From: Pseudomonadota bacterium
GTDB taxonomy: Bacteria; Desulfobacterota; Anaeroferrophillalia; Anaeroferrophillales; Tharpellaceae
Assembly: GCA_015486445.1 (NCBI GenBank)
Contig: WFRT01000171.1
Coordinates: 1-5,174, forward strand
Direction of reading: 5' to 3'
Length of the DNA: 5,174 nucleotides
The notes below the pieces were generated by a model that worked only from the letters and a program-made list of their open reading frames with translations, was not told the DNA's origin and ran no database searches. Positions within the stretch are counted from its first letter, which is position 1; every line of letters starts with the position of its first letter. The position numbers were made by a program, and so were the translations under genes. Of the stretch, positions 4,491-5,174 are shown piece by piece.

Positions 4491-5174
4491 ATGGCCAAAA
4501 AATACGGAGATACGGTTCTTTTCCGGATCAATCGTTTCAGCGACACGACCAAGCAGATCAAGCGCTTTATCTATGAATCCGTGCTGTCCACCGGCGCTGC
4601 CCCCAAGGTGGCCGAAATCGTCGAGGCTTTCGGGCTGCCGGAAGAGCAGGTGCGGGAGAGCCTGCACGACCTCCAGGGCGGCATCATCATCGCCCTGCAG
4701 AACGAAGACCATACCCACATCGATGAGTTCCAGGGACAGAAGCTGCCGGAGGATGTAGTGCTTCCCGAACTTGGCGAGATTTATTACGCCCGACCCTTTG
4801 CCAATTTCAAGACCCAACACCGCATCTACGTGGACGGGGAACAGAAGTGGTACGGCGAGTGCCCGGTGGAATGTACGACCATATCCTATTTCTTTCCCGG
4901 CAAGGAGGTTACGGTACGCTCCATTGCCCATGATACCGGCGAGCCGATCGAAATCGTGGGCCGGGACGGGGAACTTCTGGATTACTCGCCCCGCTCGCTT
5001 CGGATCTACTGGGGCAAGCCCTTCGGGGCCTGGTTGAGTACGAAGGGGCATGAAGGCGATTTCATCTTCACCTGAGACTGCAATTACTTCTTCAGTTCGG
5101 AGAAGGGTTACAACGAGTGGAAGAGTTCCCGGCCGCATGAGAAGGGACAGTTATTTACGCCGGTCATGATCAAT
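4491..5174 (+). CDS. MerB (organomercurial lyase) family selenoprotein, UGA read as Sec195; runs off right edge
   Basis: MerB cleaves carbon-mercury bonds by protonolysis using two Cys and one Asp. Here an N-terminal helix-turn-helix-like domain (about 30-70, VAEIVEAFGLPEEQVRESL) precedes the MerB core: FKTQHRIYVDG (106-116), WYGECPVE (120-127), VTVRSIAHDTGEPIEI (140-155). C124 aligns with E. coli Cys96 and E127 with Asp99 (Asp to Glu). A UGA at codon 195 interrupts the frame, but it reopens as D-C-N-Y-F-F and stays open for all 33 codons to the edge. Aligning FF-x8-W on both proteins puts the UGA exactly on catalytic Cys159. A SECIS-like hairpin follows, so I read it as selenocysteine. Additional thiols are C128 and C197. 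By comparison with 212-residue MerB, about 20 codons are probably missing at the right edge. If UGA were a stop, the product would be a 194-residue protein without its second catalytic thiol. AAGGGGAAGGG precedes the ATG. The substrate is unproven; no other mer gene is present. Confidence 0.8.
5073..5075 (+). other. In-frame UGA, predicted selenocysteine codon
   Basis: This TGA is codon 195 of the MerB-like gene. Upstream and downstream frames are the same, with no base inserted or lost. The position corresponds to E. coli MerB Cys159: both residues lie five before the FF pair, and both FF pairs are followed by eight residues and a Trp. Replacement of a catalytic Cys by UGA is the usual signature of a bacterial selenoprotein gene. 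The alternatives are a true stop (a truncated protein or pseudogene) or a sequence error for TGC/TGT. Confidence 0.78.
5087..5105 (+). promoter_or_regulatory. SECIS-like hairpin for UGA decoding
   Basis: CTTCTTC (5087-5093) pairs with GGAGAAG (5099-5105), seven pairs including one U-G, around the loop AGTTC. The stem starts 11 nt after the UGA, the same spacing as the minimal E. coli fdhF element. Counting U of UGA as 1, position 17 is U (5089), 23 is G (5095) and 24 is U (5096), the bases known to matter for SelB binding in fdhF, and G23-U24 sit in the loop. One difference: in the simple fold drawn here U17 is paired, not bulged. Confidence 0.7.

Noticed and set aside
4338..5138. A long minus-strand open frame of 266 codons opposite the flavodoxin and MerB-like genes.
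   Set aside because: It is an antisense shadow of GC-rich coding DNA; it has no recognisable protein motifs, while the plus strand clearly encodes known families.

Overview
The window looks like chromosomal DNA of an anaerobic Deltaproteobacterium (Desulfobacterota, sulfate-reducer or syntroph type). The reasons are a DUF1302 outer-membrane-type protein beside an acyl-CoA dehydrogenase, a QueG-like iron-sulfur protein next to a flavodoxin, two sigma-54-type (-24/-12) promoter candidates, and what looks like selenocysteine use. The phylum is an inference from gene content; no marker gene is present.

Layout. The left part (1-1591) is read on the minus strand: an acyl-CoA dehydrogenase (344-1591) followed by the start of a DUF1302 gene (1-242) that leaves the window. 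A spacer of about 1.2 kb (1592-2809) separates it from a plus-strand operon. The spacer holds a sigma-54-like promoter and a perfect 8+8 bp palindrome for the minus-strand genes, a block of competing hairpins (1859-2040), a possible 72-residue ORF with a consensus Shine-Dalgarno (2152-2370), a strong hairpin (2433-2470) and a very good sigma-54 promoter for the plus-strand operon (2723-2739). The operon (2810 to the right edge) encodes a 67-residue protein of unknown function, a QueG/reductive-dehalogenase-like double [4Fe-4S] protein, a flavodoxin-like protein and a MerB (organomercurial lyase) family protein.

The main result is in the last gene. Its frame is interrupted by a UGA at 5073-5075 but stays open on the other side to the window edge, and the downstream residues keep the MerB pattern (FF, eight residues, W). 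The UGA falls exactly where E. coli MerB has catalytic Cys159, and the partner Cys96 is kept as Cys124. Eleven bases after the UGA a 7-bp hairpin begins; its loop puts G and U at positions 23 and 24 counted from the U of UGA, as in the E. coli fdhF SECIS. I read this as a selenocysteine-containing MerB homologue, co-transcribed with two redox proteins and probably under sigma-54 control. Its substrate (organomercurial or another organometal/organometalloid) cannot be told from the sequence, and no merA, merR, merT or merP is in the window.
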